From Oceanicola granulosus HTCC2516 (GTDB lineage Bacteria; Pseudomonadota; Alphaproteobacteria; Rhodobacterales; Rhodobacteraceae): DNA of 64,000 nt. Location of the stretch: contig NZ_CH724110.1 in the NCBI RefSeq assembly GCF_000153305.1, forward strand, positions 17,112 through 81,111. The letters are read 5' to 3'. This document shows positions 52,040 through 60,690 of the stretch, in pieces; within the stretch, counting starts at the first letter, position 1, and the number at the start of each line of letters is the position of its first letter. The translations under genes were made by a program, and so were the position numbers. The notes under the pieces were generated by a model. It did no database searches and had not been told where the DNA came from. It was given only the letters and a program-made list of their open reading frames with translations.

Positions 52040-52945
52040 ATGAGACTAATCAAACAGGCACTTCTTGCGGTTGGCGCTGTCGGGGTCCTCGCAGGCTGTG
52101 AAATTGCCATCCCGGAAAGTGACGCCCTTCTTCTCGAGACAGCAGAAGTCATGTCGGCGACGTCGACCGGACTGACCGTCGAGCGCCTGCCGCCGCCGGT
52201 CCAGCCGCTCGACATCGCCGTCTACGCCTTCCCGGATCTGACCGGCCAGAACGAGCCCAACGAGAACTATTCCGAGCTGTCGCGGGCCGTGACCCAGGGC
52301 GGCGCCGACATCCTGACCGACGTGCTGGCGAAGGCCGGCAACGGCCAGTGGTTCAACGTCGTCGAACGCGCCCGCGTCGACAACCTCCTGCGCGAGCGGA
52401 CCATCATCGAGCAGACGCAGACGGCGTTCACCGGCGGCGTATCGCTGCCGCCGCTGCGCTTCGCCGGGACCCTCATCGAAGGCTCGATCGTCGGCTACGA
52501 CACCAACACCGTGACCGGCGGCGCCGGCGCGCGCTACCTCGGCATCGGCAGCTTCAACGAGTACCGCAAGGACGTCGTCACCGTCGCCCTTCGTGCCGTC
52601 AGCGTCTCGACGGGGCGCGTGCTGACCTCGGTGACCACGACCAAGACCGTCTACTCGGTCCGCGTGCAGGGCGGCGCGTTCCGCTTCGTCGCCATCGACG
52701 AGATTCTCGAGTTCGAGCTTGGCTACTCCCGCAACGAGCCCGAGATCTTCGCCACGCGTGAAGCGATGGAGCTCGCGGTGCTCGCGATGATCGTCGAGGG
52801 TGCGGAAGACGGCCAGTGGGCCTTTGCCGACGCCGCGGCGGGGTCTGCCGTGATCCAGAACTTCCGTCGCCGCTACGAGCTGGCGCGGCTCGGCTACTCG
52901 CCCGAGCAGATCGAAGAGATGTACGGCCCGCAGCAGGAAAGCTGA
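52040..52945 (+). CDS. csgG: Curli secretion channel lipoprotein CsgG
   Basis: A 301-residue outer-membrane lipoprotein. Lipobox VLAGC puts the acylated Cys at residue 20. CsgG-family segments follow: IAVYAFPDLTGQNEPNENYSEL (first 18 residues diagnostic), GQWFNVVERARVDNLLRERTI, LRFAGTLIEGSIVGYDTNT, the transmembrane hairpins near FNEYRKDVVTVALRAVSVSTG and VTTTKTVYSVRVQ, and a C-terminal helix. It forms the nonameric pore for curlin export. ATG at 52040 with GAGG 11 bases upstream; a GTG nine bases earlier is possible. A strong terminator ends the transcript. Confidence 0.95.
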   Translation: MRLIKQALLAVGAVGVLAGCEIAIPESDALLLETAEVMSATSTGLTVERLPPPVQPLDIAVYAFPDLTGQNEPNENYSELSRAVTQGGADILTDVLAKAGNGQWFNVVERARVDNLLRERTIIEQTQTAFTGGVSLPPLRFAGTLIEGSIVGYDTNTVTGGAGARYLGIGSFNEYRKDVVTVALRAVSVSTGRVLTSVTTTKTVYSVRVQGGAFRFVAIDEILEFELGYSRNEPEIFATREAMELAVLAMIVEGAEDGQWAFADAAAGSAVIQNFRRRYELARLGYSPEQIEEMYGPQQES

Positions 52946-52975
52946 CCGCTCCGCCACCTCGTCCCAAACGACCGG

Positions 52976-53003
52976 AAGTGCCCCGCCCTGCGGGGCACTT
53001 TTC
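52976..53003 (+). terminator. Rho-independent terminator after csgG
   Basis: AAGTGCCCCGC and GCGGGGCACTT form a perfect 11-bp stem with a CCT loop followed by TTT, 30 bases past the csgG stop. It sits between convergent genes. Confidence 0.9.
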
Positions 53004-53005
53004 GT

Positions 53006-54493
53006 TCAGCCCCCCTCGCCCGCCGGCCCCGGCCCGATGCAGCTGGCGCGGAAGGCCAGCGCCTTGCTGTGGTAGAAGGGCGACGTCTCCGGGCTGAACA
53101 CGCCGAGCGCCAGGTCGATGTGCTCGCGCGCGGCCGCGGCATGAGCCGCAGGGTCCGCCGTCTCCGGATGACCTGCCAGCGCCAGCTCGGCCCGCGCCAG
53201 CTCCTCCTGGGTGATGGCCCAGTCGAGCGGATGATCCTCGCGCGTCCGCACTGCGAGCGCCTGCCGCGCGGCGTCCGTGGCCTGCCGCAGGAAGTCGTGC
53301 CCCGCCTTGCCCCCGACCGCGACACCGAGCTCGCGCAGCCCGATGGACAGGTTCTGCTGGGTCATCGCCCACTCCAGCGGATCGATCTCCCGGCGGCGGA
53401 TCTCGAGGGCGCCGCGTACGATCATGACCACCTCCTCCAGCAGTTCGACCCGGCGGGCGGGGTCGTCCGTGCGCTCGGCCAGAACGGACAGGGCGCCGCC
53501 GAGGTTTTGCTGGGCCATCGCCCACTGACGCACCTCGCCTTCCTGCCTGTAGTGCGCCGAGCATCGGCGATACGCCTGGATCGCCTCGGCCAGCAGGGCG
53601 CGCCCGCTGTCGCCTTCGGTGCGCTCGGCCAGGTTCGCGAGCCCCGTCGCGAGGTTCGACAGCAGCCTGGCCCAGTCGGCGCGCCATTCCGTCGCCTCCA
53701 CGGCGGCGACGGCCTGTCGCTGCATCACCAGCGCGGCGGCGAGGCTGTGGTCTCCATAGCGCAGGCCATGCTCGTACAACTCTCCGAAGTAGCGATCCCG
53801 GCGCAGCGCCATCTCGCGCGGATCGACCTCGCGCAGGCTCTCGGCGGCGGCCTCGAAGATCGCGACCGCGCCGTCGACCTGGCCCTGCATCAGCGCCTGT
53901 GTCGCCCGCATTTCCTTGATCTCGATGGCGAGCGTCGTCTGGAGGCGATCCGCCCGGCGCAGGTGTCGGGCGCTCGCGGCGAAGTCCATCTCCTGGGCAG
54001 CCGCGCTCGCGGCCGCGCGCGCCGCGTCGACCTCCGCCTGCCGCAGATCGATTGTCCCGACCTTGCGACGGTAGGACCGAAACTCCTCCGCCTTCCGCTC
54101 GAGCAGCTCCCGCAGCTCCGAGCTGGGCCGGTCATAGACGTTGTCGATCTCGAAGCGGGCAGCCAGAACTTCCAGCTGGTCGCGGTTTCGGTGCGACAGG
54201 TTCTCGATGTAGTCGGCGAGGTTGGCGGCGAGCGGCTGGGTCGGCTCCCGCAGGTTGTCGATCTCGGATTGCGGGATGTCGAGCGCATGGGCGATGAGCA
54301 TGACGGTCCGCGCCGCCGGCCGCTCAACGCGACCGTTCTCGAGGCGCGAAATGGTCGCCTTGCGGCCCTCGTCGTCCCAGGCCCGTACCGCCAGATCGCG
54401 CAGGGACAGGCCGAGGTCTTCGCGGTACGAGCGGACCAGTCGTCCGAACCGGGCCCCGAAGGTCTGGCTCTCTGATGCGTCAACACTCGTCAA
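53006..54493 (-). CDS. Helix-turn-helix regulator with TPR-like repeats
   Basis: A 495-residue protein. Residues 10-75 are an XRE-type helix-turn-helix (SLRDLAVRAWDDEGRKATIS, then RLENGRVERPAARTVMLIAH). The rest is helical with repeated WAMAQQNLGGAL- and WAMTQQNLSIGL-type units (about residues 280-460), TPR-like repeats that may bind a peptide, protein or small ligand. Start: a TTG at 54493, seven bases after GGGAGG; no ATG fits that site, and the open frame further upstream is the promoter. It is convergent with csgG and divergent from the mrp operon. Target genes unknown; autoregulation is suggested by the palindrome at its promoter. Confidence 0.85.
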   Translation of the reverse strand: MTSVDASESQTFGARFGRLVRSYREDLGLSLRDLAVRAWDDEGRKATISRLENGRVERPAARTVMLIAHALDIPQSEIDNLREPTQPLAANLADYIENLSHRNRDQLEVLAARFEIDNVYDRPSSELRELLERKAEEFRSYRRKVGTIDLRQAEVDAARAAASAAAQEMDFAASARHLRRADRLQTTLAIEIKEMRATQALMQGQVDGAVAIFEAAAESLREVDPREMALRRDRYFGELYEHGLRYGDHSLAAALVMQRQAVAAVEATEWRADWARLLSNLATGLANLAERTEGDSGRALLAEAIQAYRRCSAHYRQEGEVRQWAMAQQNLGGALSVLAERTDDPARRVELLEEVVMIVRGALEIRRREIDPLEWAMTQQNLSIGLRELGVAVGGKAGHDFLRQATDAARQALAVRTREDHPLDWAITQEELARAELALAGHPETADPAAHAAAAREHIDLALGVFSPETSPFYHSKALAFRASCIGPGPAGEGG

Positions 54494-54517
54494 CTTCCGG
54501 CCTCCCGATGAGGAAAT

Positions 54518-54540
54518 AATGCTGCCAATATAACAGCATT
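54518..54540 (-). promoter_or_regulatory. Palindromic site overlapping the HTH/TPR gene promoter
   Basis: AATGCTG (54518-54524) and CAGCATT (54534-54540) form a perfect 7-bp inverted repeat with a 9-base AT-rich spacer. On the minus strand the spacer contains TATATT, a plausible -10 box, about 30 bases before the TTG start. It is probably an autoregulatory operator. No good -35 is seen at normal spacing. Confidence 0.55.
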
Positions 54541-54759
54541 CGCCTCGGAGCGGTGGACAATCTGCTCTGGGACGTTGCTCCAAGCCAGACCGGTCCGGGA
54601 TCCTCCCGGGCCGGTCTCGGTCTGCCGTCCACCGACGACGGTGAACGCTCGATCAGCGGCAGCAGCTGAGAGTGCGACACGGCATCCCGCCCCGGAAAAC
54701 CGGTTTGCACGACGCTCGCATCTGACAAATAAGGGGAGCGGTTCAAACTGGGGGCGGGC

Positions 54760-57636
54760 GTGTCGCTGTTCTTCATCGTACTCTTGCCGTTTCTCGGGGC
54801 ATTGCTGCCGGGGGTGATGAACTCCGCGGGCCGGGCCGCCTGTGCGGGGGTGACCTTCACCGTCACGCTACTGGCGTTCGTCGGGCTGCTGACGAACCTG
54901 CCGGCGGTGCTCGCGGGCGAGGTGGTGACGGCGCGGGTGGCGTGGATGCCCGAGCTGGGGCTGAACGTGACGCTGATGCTCGACGGGCTCGGCTTCTTCT
55001 TCGCGATGCTGATCCTCGGCATCGGGCTGCTCATCATCGCCTATGCGCGCCGCTACCTCAGCCGCGACGACAACATGGGCGAGTTCTTCACCTACCTGCT
55101 CCTCTTCCAGGGCGCGATGGTGGGCATCGTGCTCTCCGACAACATCCTGCTTCTGCTGGTGTTCTGGGAGCTGACGTCGCTGTCGTCGTTCCTGCTGATC
55201 GGCTACTGGAAGCACCTGCCCGAGGGCCGGCAGGGGGCGCGGATGGCGCTGGCCGTGACCGGCATGGGCGGGCTGGCGATGATCGGGGGGATGCTGATCC
55301 TCGGGCAGATCGTCGGCAGCTACGACCTCAGCGACATCCTCGACAACCGCGACCTGATCCAGGCCGATCCGCTCTACATCCCGGCGCTCCTGCTGATCCT
55401 GCTGGGCTGCTTCACCAAGTCGGCGCAGTTCCCGTTCCACTTCTGGCTGCCGCACGCGATGGCCGCGCCGACGCCCGTGTCGGCCTATCTGCACTCCGCG
55501 ACGATGGTGAAGGCGGGGATCTTCCTGATGGCGCGGATGTGGCCGGTGCTGTCGGGGACGGAGGCGTGGTTCGCCATCGTCACCAGCGCGGGGGCGCTGA
55601 CCATGGTCATCGGGGCGGTGATCGCGCTGTTCAAGCACGACCTGAAGGGGCTCCTCGCCTTCTCCACGGTCAGCCACCTCGGCCTGATCACCATGCTGCT
55701 CGGCACCGGGACCCCCTTCGGCGCTATGGCGGCGGTGTTCCACATCCTCAACCACGCGACCTTCAAGGCCGCGCTCTTCATGTCGGCGGGGATCATCGAC
55801 CACGAGGCCCACACCCGCGACATCCGCCGCCTCGGCGGCCTGCGGCGGCTGATGCCGGTGACCTTCGTGATCGCGTCGGTGGCGGCGCTGTCGATGGCCG
55901 GCATCCCGCTGCTCAACGGCTTCCTCTCCAAGGAGATGATGCTCGAGGAGGCGCTGCACACCAACCTGTTCGGCTACGCCTGGCTGGTGGCGGGGATGGC
56001 AATGGTGGGCTCGCTGTTCTCGGCGGCCTACTCGTTCCGGCTGATCGGCCACGTCTTCCTCGGCCCGGTGCGCGACGACTACCCCGCCAAGCCGCACGAT
56101 CCGGGCGCCGGGCTCTGGCTGCCGCCGGCGCTGCTGATCGTGCCGGTGGTGGTGATCGGCGTCGCGCCGTTCCTCGTGGAGCCGTTCGTGCGGCTGGTGA
56201 CGTCGGCGGTGCTGCGCGGCACGGCCGAGATGACCACGGCGCACATCAAGATCTGGCACGGGCTGGTGCCGGCGCTCTACATGTCGATCGCGGCGGTGCT
56301 CGGCGGGCTGCTCCTGCTGTGGCTCTATCGCCACGTCCTGCGCGGCTGGGACGCCCTGCCCCGGCCCGAGGCGAAGGACATCTTCGACGGCGTCGTCGGC
56401 GGCAGCGCGCGCCTGTCGGAGCGGCTGATCCACGGGCTGCACAACGGCGCCTTCACCCGCTACGCGATGGTCGGGCTGCTCGCCATCTTCGCCGCGGGCT
56501 ACCACGCCTGGGCCTCGGGCAGCACGGGCGCGCCGACGCGCGAGGTGCAGGCGGCGGGGCCGGTGCCGGTCGCGGGCTGGACGATGCTGGTGGCGGCGGT
56601 GCTGGCGCTGGTGGTGATGCACCGCAACCGCTTCCTGTCGCTGATCCTGATCGGGATCGTCGGGCTGATGGTATCGATCTCCTTCGTCTACCTCAGCGCG
56701 CCCGACCTCGCGATGACGCAGTTCACCGTCGAGGTGGTGACGATCATCCTGCTCCTGCTCGCGCTCAACTTCCTGCCCAACCGCACCCCGGTGGAGAGCA
56801 CCGTGCTGCGCCGGGTGCGCGACGGGGGCGTGGCGCTGATCGGCGGGCTCGCGGCCTTCGCGCTGTCGTGGCACTACCTCCTGCGCGACGCGGTCGCGAC
56901 GCCGATCTCCGAGTTCCACCTCGCCAATTCCTACAAGGGCGGCGGCGGCACCAACGTGGTCAACGTGATCCTCGTCGACTTCCGCGGCTTCGACACCTAC
57001 GGCGAGATCATCGTCCTCGGCATCGCCGCGCTGCTGATCTTCGCGCTGACGGAATCCCTGCTCGCCGGCCCGGTCCGCCGCCGCCTGCTCAACCGCGCGC
57101 CGAGCCAGCGGCGCGCCGGCGACATGCACCCGATGATGATGGTGATCCTGACCCGGGTCATCATGCCCATCGTGCTGCTCGTCGGCTTCTACATCTTCCT
57201 GCGCGGCCACAACGAGCCCGGCGGCGGCTTCATCGCGGGGCTGGTCGTGTCGATCGGCGTGGTGATGCAGTACATGGCGAGCGGCTTCGCCTGGACGTCC
57301 TCGCGGGTGCGCTACCCCTACCACGGGGTGATCGGCGCGGGCGTGCTGGTGGCCGGCTTCACCGGGATCGGCTCGTGGTTCGTCGGCAAGCCGTTCCTGA
57401 CGTCGGACTTCACCTACGTGCGCATCCCGCCGTTCGACAAGTTCGAGCTGGCGACGGCGGCGCTGTTCGATCTCGGCGTCTTCCTCGCCGTCGTCGGCGC
57501 GGTGATGCTGTCGCTCGAGAGCTTCTCGCGCCTCGCCCGACGCGCCAACTCGGAGGAAAGCGAGTACCCGATGGACATCGACCCCTCGCGCGAGCGCATC
57601 GTCCCCGACGCGCCCCGTACCGGACAGGAGGGCTGA
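54760..57636 (+). CDS. mrpA: Mrp Na+/H+ antiporter subunits A and B (fused)
   Basis: A 958-residue inner-membrane protein. Residues 1-770 are MrpA, homologous to NuoL/NuoM of complex I, with the conserved Glu in VFWELTSLSSFLLIGYW and Lys in KHDLKGLLAFSTVSHLG, plus the MrpA C-terminal helices. From about residue 785 (HPMMMVILTRVIMPIVLLVG) to 930 is the MrpB domain with RGHNEPGGGFIAGL. This A-B fusion is the PhaAB form known from rhizobia. The start is GTG at 54760; GGGGGCGG lies upstream. The next genes are mrpC-G in standard order, one base apart or overlapping. Confidence 0.95.
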   Translation: MSLFFIVLLPFLGALLPGVMNSAGRAACAGVTFTVTLLAFVGLLTNLPAVLAGEVVTARVAWMPELGLNVTLMLDGLGFFFAMLILGIGLLIIAYARRYLSRDDNMGEFFTYLLLFQGAMVGIVLSDNILLLLVFWELTSLSSFLLIGYWKHLPEGRQGARMALAVTGMGGLAMIGGMLILGQIVGSYDLSDILDNRDLIQADPLYIPALLLILLGCFTKSAQFPFHFWLPHAMAAPTPVSAYLHSATMVKAGIFLMARMWPVLSGTEAWFAIVTSAGALTMVIGAVIALFKHDLKGLLAFSTVSHLGLITMLLGTGTPFGAMAAVFHILNHATFKAALFMSAGIIDHEAHTRDIRRLGGLRRLMPVTFVIASVAALSMAGIPLLNGFLSKEMMLEEALHTNLFGYAWLVAGMAMVGSLFSAAYSFRLIGHVFLGPVRDDYPAKPHDPGAGLWLPPALLIVPVVVIGVAPFLVEPFVRLVTSAVLRGTAEMTTAHIKIWHGLVPALYMSIAAVLGGLLLLWLYRHVLRGWDALPRPEAKDIFDGVVGGSARLSERLIHGLHNGAFTRYAMVGLLAIFAAGYHAWASGSTGAPTREVQAAGPVPVAGWTMLVAAVLALVVMHRNRFLSLILIGIVGLMVSISFVYLSAPDLAMTQFTVEVVTIILLLLALNFLPNRTPVESTVLRRVRDGGVALIGGLAAFALSWHYLLRDAVATPISEFHLANSYKGGGGTNVVNVILVDFRGFDTYGEIIVLGIAALLIFALTESLLAGPVRRRLLNRAPSQRRAGDMHPMMMVILTRVIMPIVLLVGFYIFLRGHNEPGGGFIAGLVVSIGVVMQYMASGFAWTSSRVRYPYHGVIGAGVLVAGFTGIGSWFVGKPFLTSDFTYVRIPPFDKFELATAALFDLGVFLAVVGAVMLSLESFSRLARRANSEESEYPMDIDPSRERIVPDAPRTGQEG

Positions 57637-57637
57637 C

Positions 57638-57988
57638 ATGGAATTCCTCGTCGCCTCCGCCATCGGCGTCATGACCGCGGGGGGCATCTACCTCGTGCTG
57701 CGGCTGCGCACCTTCCCGGTGATCCTCGGCGTGTCGCTGCTGACCTATGCGGTCAACGTGTTCCTGTTCGCCTCCGGCCGCCTCACCGTCGGCGCGCCGC
57801 CGATCCTGCGCGACGGCGTCGAGACCTACACCGACCCGCTGCCGCAGGCGCTGGTGCTGACGGCCATCGTGATCTCGTTCGGGATGACGGCGGTGGTCGT
57901 GATGGTCGGCCTCGGGGCCTACCTCCATTCCGACGACGACCACGTCGACGACGTGCCCGAGGGCGAGACGGCGGAAGAGCAGCCATGA
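57638..57988 (+). CDS. mrpC: Mrp Na+/H+ antiporter subunit C
   Basis: A 116-residue membrane protein related to NuoK, with three helices (about 3-22, 28-48 and 68-94). MrpC features include GIYLVLRLRTFPVILGVSLL and DPLPQALVLTAIVISFGMTA. The tail is acidic. The ATG lies one base after the mrpA stop region with GGAGG inside the upstream gene, and its stop overlaps mrpD by ATGA. Confidence 0.94.
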   Translation: MEFLVASAIGVMTAGGIYLVLRLRTFPVILGVSLLTYAVNVFLFASGRLTVGAPPILRDGVETYTDPLPQALVLTAIVISFGMTAVVVMVGLGAYLHSDDDHVDDVPEGETAEEQP

Positions 57989-59526
57989 GCCACTGGATCC
58001 TCGCCCCCATCGTCCTGCCCGCCTTCCTCGCGCCCTTCATCGTGCTGGCGGCGCGCCACCACATCGCCATCCAGCGCACCGTCTCGCTCGCCGGGGTGGT
58101 GGCGCTGGTGGGGATCGCCGCCGCGCTGATGATGCAGGTGTCCGACGGCTCGGTGCTCTACTACCGCCTCGGCGACTGGGCCGCGCCCTTCGGCATCGTC
58201 GTGGTGGCCGACCGCCTCTCGACGCTGATGGTGCTGCTGACGGTGGTGCTGGCGCTGTTCGTGCTGCTCTACGCCGTCGGCTCGGGCTGGGACCGGCGCG
58301 GCTGGCACTTCCACGCGCTCTTCCAGTTCCAGCTCATGGGGATCCTCGGGGCGTTCCTGACGGGCGACCTGTTCAACCTCTTCGTCTTCTTCGAGGTGCT
58401 GCTGATCGCCTCCTACGGGCTGATGATCCACGCCGGCGGCAACGCCCGGCTGCGGGCGGGCGTGCAGTACGTCCTCTACAACCTCCTCGGCTCGACCCTC
58501 TTCCTCTTCGCGCTCGGCTCGATCTACGCCGAGACCGGCACGCTCAACATGGCCGATCTCGCCGAGCGGGTGGCGCTGATCGACCCGGCGGCCTCGGTGG
58601 GCATCCGCGTCGCGGCGGTGCTGCTGCTTCTGGTCTTCGCGATCAAGGCGGCGCTGGTGCCGCTCCATTTCTGGCTGCCCTCGAGCTACGCCGAGGCCCC
58701 CGCCCCCGTCGCCGCGCTCTTCGCGATCATGACCAAGGTCGGCGCCTACGCGATCATCCGCGTCTACACCCTGGTCTTCCCGCCCGACCTCGAGGTGACC
58801 GCCGGGCTGCACGACGTCTGGCTCCAGCCCGCCGCCCTCGTCTCGCTCGCCGTCGGCATGATCGGCGTGCTCGCCGCGCGCCGGCTCGACCGGCTGGTCG
58901 CCTTCTCGATCATCGGCTCGATGGGCATGGTGATCGTGGCGATCTCGCTCTTCACCCCCGCGGGCATCGCCGCGGCGCTCTACTACATCGTCCACTCGAC
59001 GCTGGCGGGCGCCGTGCTCTTCCTCGTCGTCGACCTCGTGCGCACCGGCCGCGGCGACCTGCGGCTCAGCGCGCAGGCCCCGATGTTCGGCACCGCCCTG
59101 ACGGCCGGGCTGTTCTTCGCCGGCGCCATCGCCATGGCCGGCCTGCCGCCGCTCTCGGGCTTCCTCGGCAAGCTCCTCGTGCTCGACGCCGCCTTCGCCT
59201 CGCCGCTGGTGGCCTGGGTCTGGGCGGTGGTGCTGGCGACGAGCCTGATCAGCGTCGTCGGCTTCTCGCGCGCCGGCAGCGTGCTGTTCTGGAAGGCGCA
59301 CGGCACGCCGGGCACGATGCTGCCCGAGGAGGCCGTCCGGCCCGCGTGGCTCTCCTACGTCGCCGTCGGCGGGCTTCTCGCCCTGCTCGTCGCGCACACG
59401 CTCTTTGCCGGGCACGTCCATGCCTATACCCTGCGCATCGCCGGTGACCTCTTCGCGCCCGACGCCTACATCGCCAAGGTGCTCGAGACGCCGGGCAAGC
59501 TCAGCACGCCGACGGAGGGCTACTGA
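57985..59526 (+). CDS. mrpD: Mrp Na+/H+ antiporter subunit D
   Basis: A 513-residue NuoN/NuoM-like membrane subunit with about 14 helices. Typical complex I-type residues are in NLFVFFEVLLIASYGLM, VLLLLVFAIKAALVPLHFWL and LDRLVAFSIIGSMGMV. It overlaps mrpC by four bases and precedes mrpE by one base. With MrpA it forms the ion-translocating part of the antiporter. Confidence 0.95.
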   Translation: MSHWILAPIVLPAFLAPFIVLAARHHIAIQRTVSLAGVVALVGIAAALMMQVSDGSVLYYRLGDWAAPFGIVVVADRLSTLMVLLTVVLALFVLLYAVGSGWDRRGWHFHALFQFQLMGILGAFLTGDLFNLFVFFEVLLIASYGLMIHAGGNARLRAGVQYVLYNLLGSTLFLFALGSIYAETGTLNMADLAERVALIDPAASVGIRVAAVLLLLVFAIKAALVPLHFWLPSSYAEAPAPVAALFAIMTKVGAYAIIRVYTLVFPPDLEVTAGLHDVWLQPAALVSLAVGMIGVLAARRLDRLVAFSIIGSMGMVIVAISLFTPAGIAAALYYIVHSTLAGAVLFLVVDLVRTGRGDLRLSAQAPMFGTALTAGLFFAGAIAMAGLPPLSGFLGKLLVLDAAFASPLVAWVWAVVLATSLISVVGFSRAGSVLFWKAHGTPGTMLPEEAVRPAWLSYVAVGGLLALLVAHTLFAGHVHAYTLRIAGDLFAPDAYIAKVLETPGKLSTPTEGY

Positions 59527-59527
59527 C

Positions 59528-60028
59528 ATGACGCGCGCCTACCGCAGGCTCCTGCCCCACCCGGTCCTGACGCTGGTGCTCGCCCTCGTCTGGGTGCTGC
59601 TGCAGAACGACGTCACGCCGGGCATGGTCGTCTTCGGGCTGATCCTCGGCATCGTCATCCCCATCCTGACCGCGATGTGGTGGCCCGACCGGCCCAAGAC
59701 GTTCCACGTCTGGCGGATGATCCCCTACATGCTGATCGTCATGTGGGACATCATCGTCGCCAACATCCAGGTCGCCTGGATCGTGCTCACCGTCCCCAAC
59801 GCCAAGCTCAAGCCCGCCTGGATCGTCGTGCCGCTCGAGCTGACCCAGCCCGAGGCGATCACCATTCTCGCCGGCACCATCACCCTGACCCCGGGCACCG
59901 TCTCCTCGGACGTCTCCTCCGAGGGCCACAGCCTGCTCGTCCACGTCCTGCACACCGACGACCCGGACGCCGACCGCGACGAGATCAAGAACCGCTACGA
60001 GCGCAGATTGCTGGAGATCTTCCCATGA
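59528..60028 (+). CDS. mrpE: Mrp Na+/H+ antiporter subunit E
   Basis: A 166-residue membrane protein with two or three N-terminal helices and a cytosolic C-terminal domain. Characteristic: WVLLQNDVTPGMVVFGLILG, MWDIIVANIQVAWIVL, and the TPGTVSSDVSSEGHSLLVHV segment. The ATG at 59528 fits; a longer upstream frame is noise. It overlaps mrpF by ATGA. Confidence 0.94.
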   Translation: MTRAYRRLLPHPVLTLVLALVWVLLQNDVTPGMVVFGLILGIVIPILTAMWWPDRPKTFHVWRMIPYMLIVMWDIIVANIQVAWIVLTVPNAKLKPAWIVVPLELTQPEAITILAGTITLTPGTVSSDVSSEGHSLLVHVLHTDDPDADRDEIKNRYERRLLEIFP

Positions 60029-60309
60029 GCGCCCCCGCCCTGCTCGACATCGCCCTCCTCGTCACCCTCGTCACCCTCGCCGTGGGCCAGCTCCTCTGCG
60101 TCGTCCGCCTCGTCCTCGGCCCGACCCCGGGCGACCGCGTCCTCGCCCTCGACACGCTGGTGATCAACGCCCTCGGCATCGTCGTCGTGCTCGGCATGAT
60201 CCAGGGCGTGAAGGTCTACTTCGAGGTCTCGCTGCTCATCGCGATGCTCGGCTTCGTCTCGACCGTCGCCATGGCCCGCTTCATGCTGCGCGGAGACATC
60301 ATCGAATGA
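60025..60309 (+). CDS. mrpF: Mrp Na+/H+ antiporter subunit F
   Basis: A 94-residue membrane protein with three helices. MrpF hallmark: RLVLGPTPGDRVLALDTL followed by INALGIVVVLGM and a third helix ending MARFMLRGDIIE. Start 60025 overlaps mrpE, and the stop overlaps mrpG, both by ATGA. Confidence 0.94.
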   Translation: MSAPALLDIALLVTLVTLAVGQLLCVVRLVLGPTPGDRVLALDTLVINALGIVVVLGMIQGVKVYFEVSLLIAMLGFVSTVAMARFMLRGDIIE

Positions 60310-60689
60310 CCCCGGAAATCCTCGCCACCTACGCCGCCGCCCTGTCGCTGCTGATCGGCTCGTTCTTCGTCATCGTCGGCGTGATCGGCCTGCTGAAGTT
60401 CAACGACCCGATGACCCGCCTGCACGCGCCCACCAAGGTCGGCACCATCGGCATCGGGATGCTGCTGCTGGCCTCGATGCTCAGCGCCTACGCCGCGGGC
60501 GATCCCTCGGTGCACGAGCTGCTCATCATGGCGTTCCTGTTCGTGACGGCCCCGGTGTCGGCGCACTTCATCGCGAAGGTCAGCATCCACCGCCAGGACT
60601 GCCAGCAGCCGCCGTCGCCGCCCCGCGACGGGACGTGGTCGACGCTGGACTCGCCCGATACCCGGGGCGACGAGCAGCCGAGCCCGTAG
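60306..60689 (+). CDS. mrpG: Mrp Na+/H+ antiporter subunit G
   Basis: A 127-residue membrane protein with three helices. MrpG motifs: GSFFVIVGVIGLLKFNDPMT, RLHAPTKVGTIGIGMLLLAS and FVTAPVSAHFIAKV. The C-terminal tail is hydrophilic and Pro-rich. Last gene of the mrp operon; its stop is one base from the convergent formylglycine-generating-enzyme gene, with no terminator hairpin seen between them. Confidence 0.93.
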   Translation: MTPEILATYAAALSLLIGSFFVIVGVIGLLKFNDPMTRLHAPTKVGTIGIGMLLLASMLSAYAAGDPSVHELLIMAFLFVTAPVSAHFIAKVSIHRQDCQQPPSPPRDGTWSTLDSPDTRGDEQPSP

Positions 60690-60690
60690 C

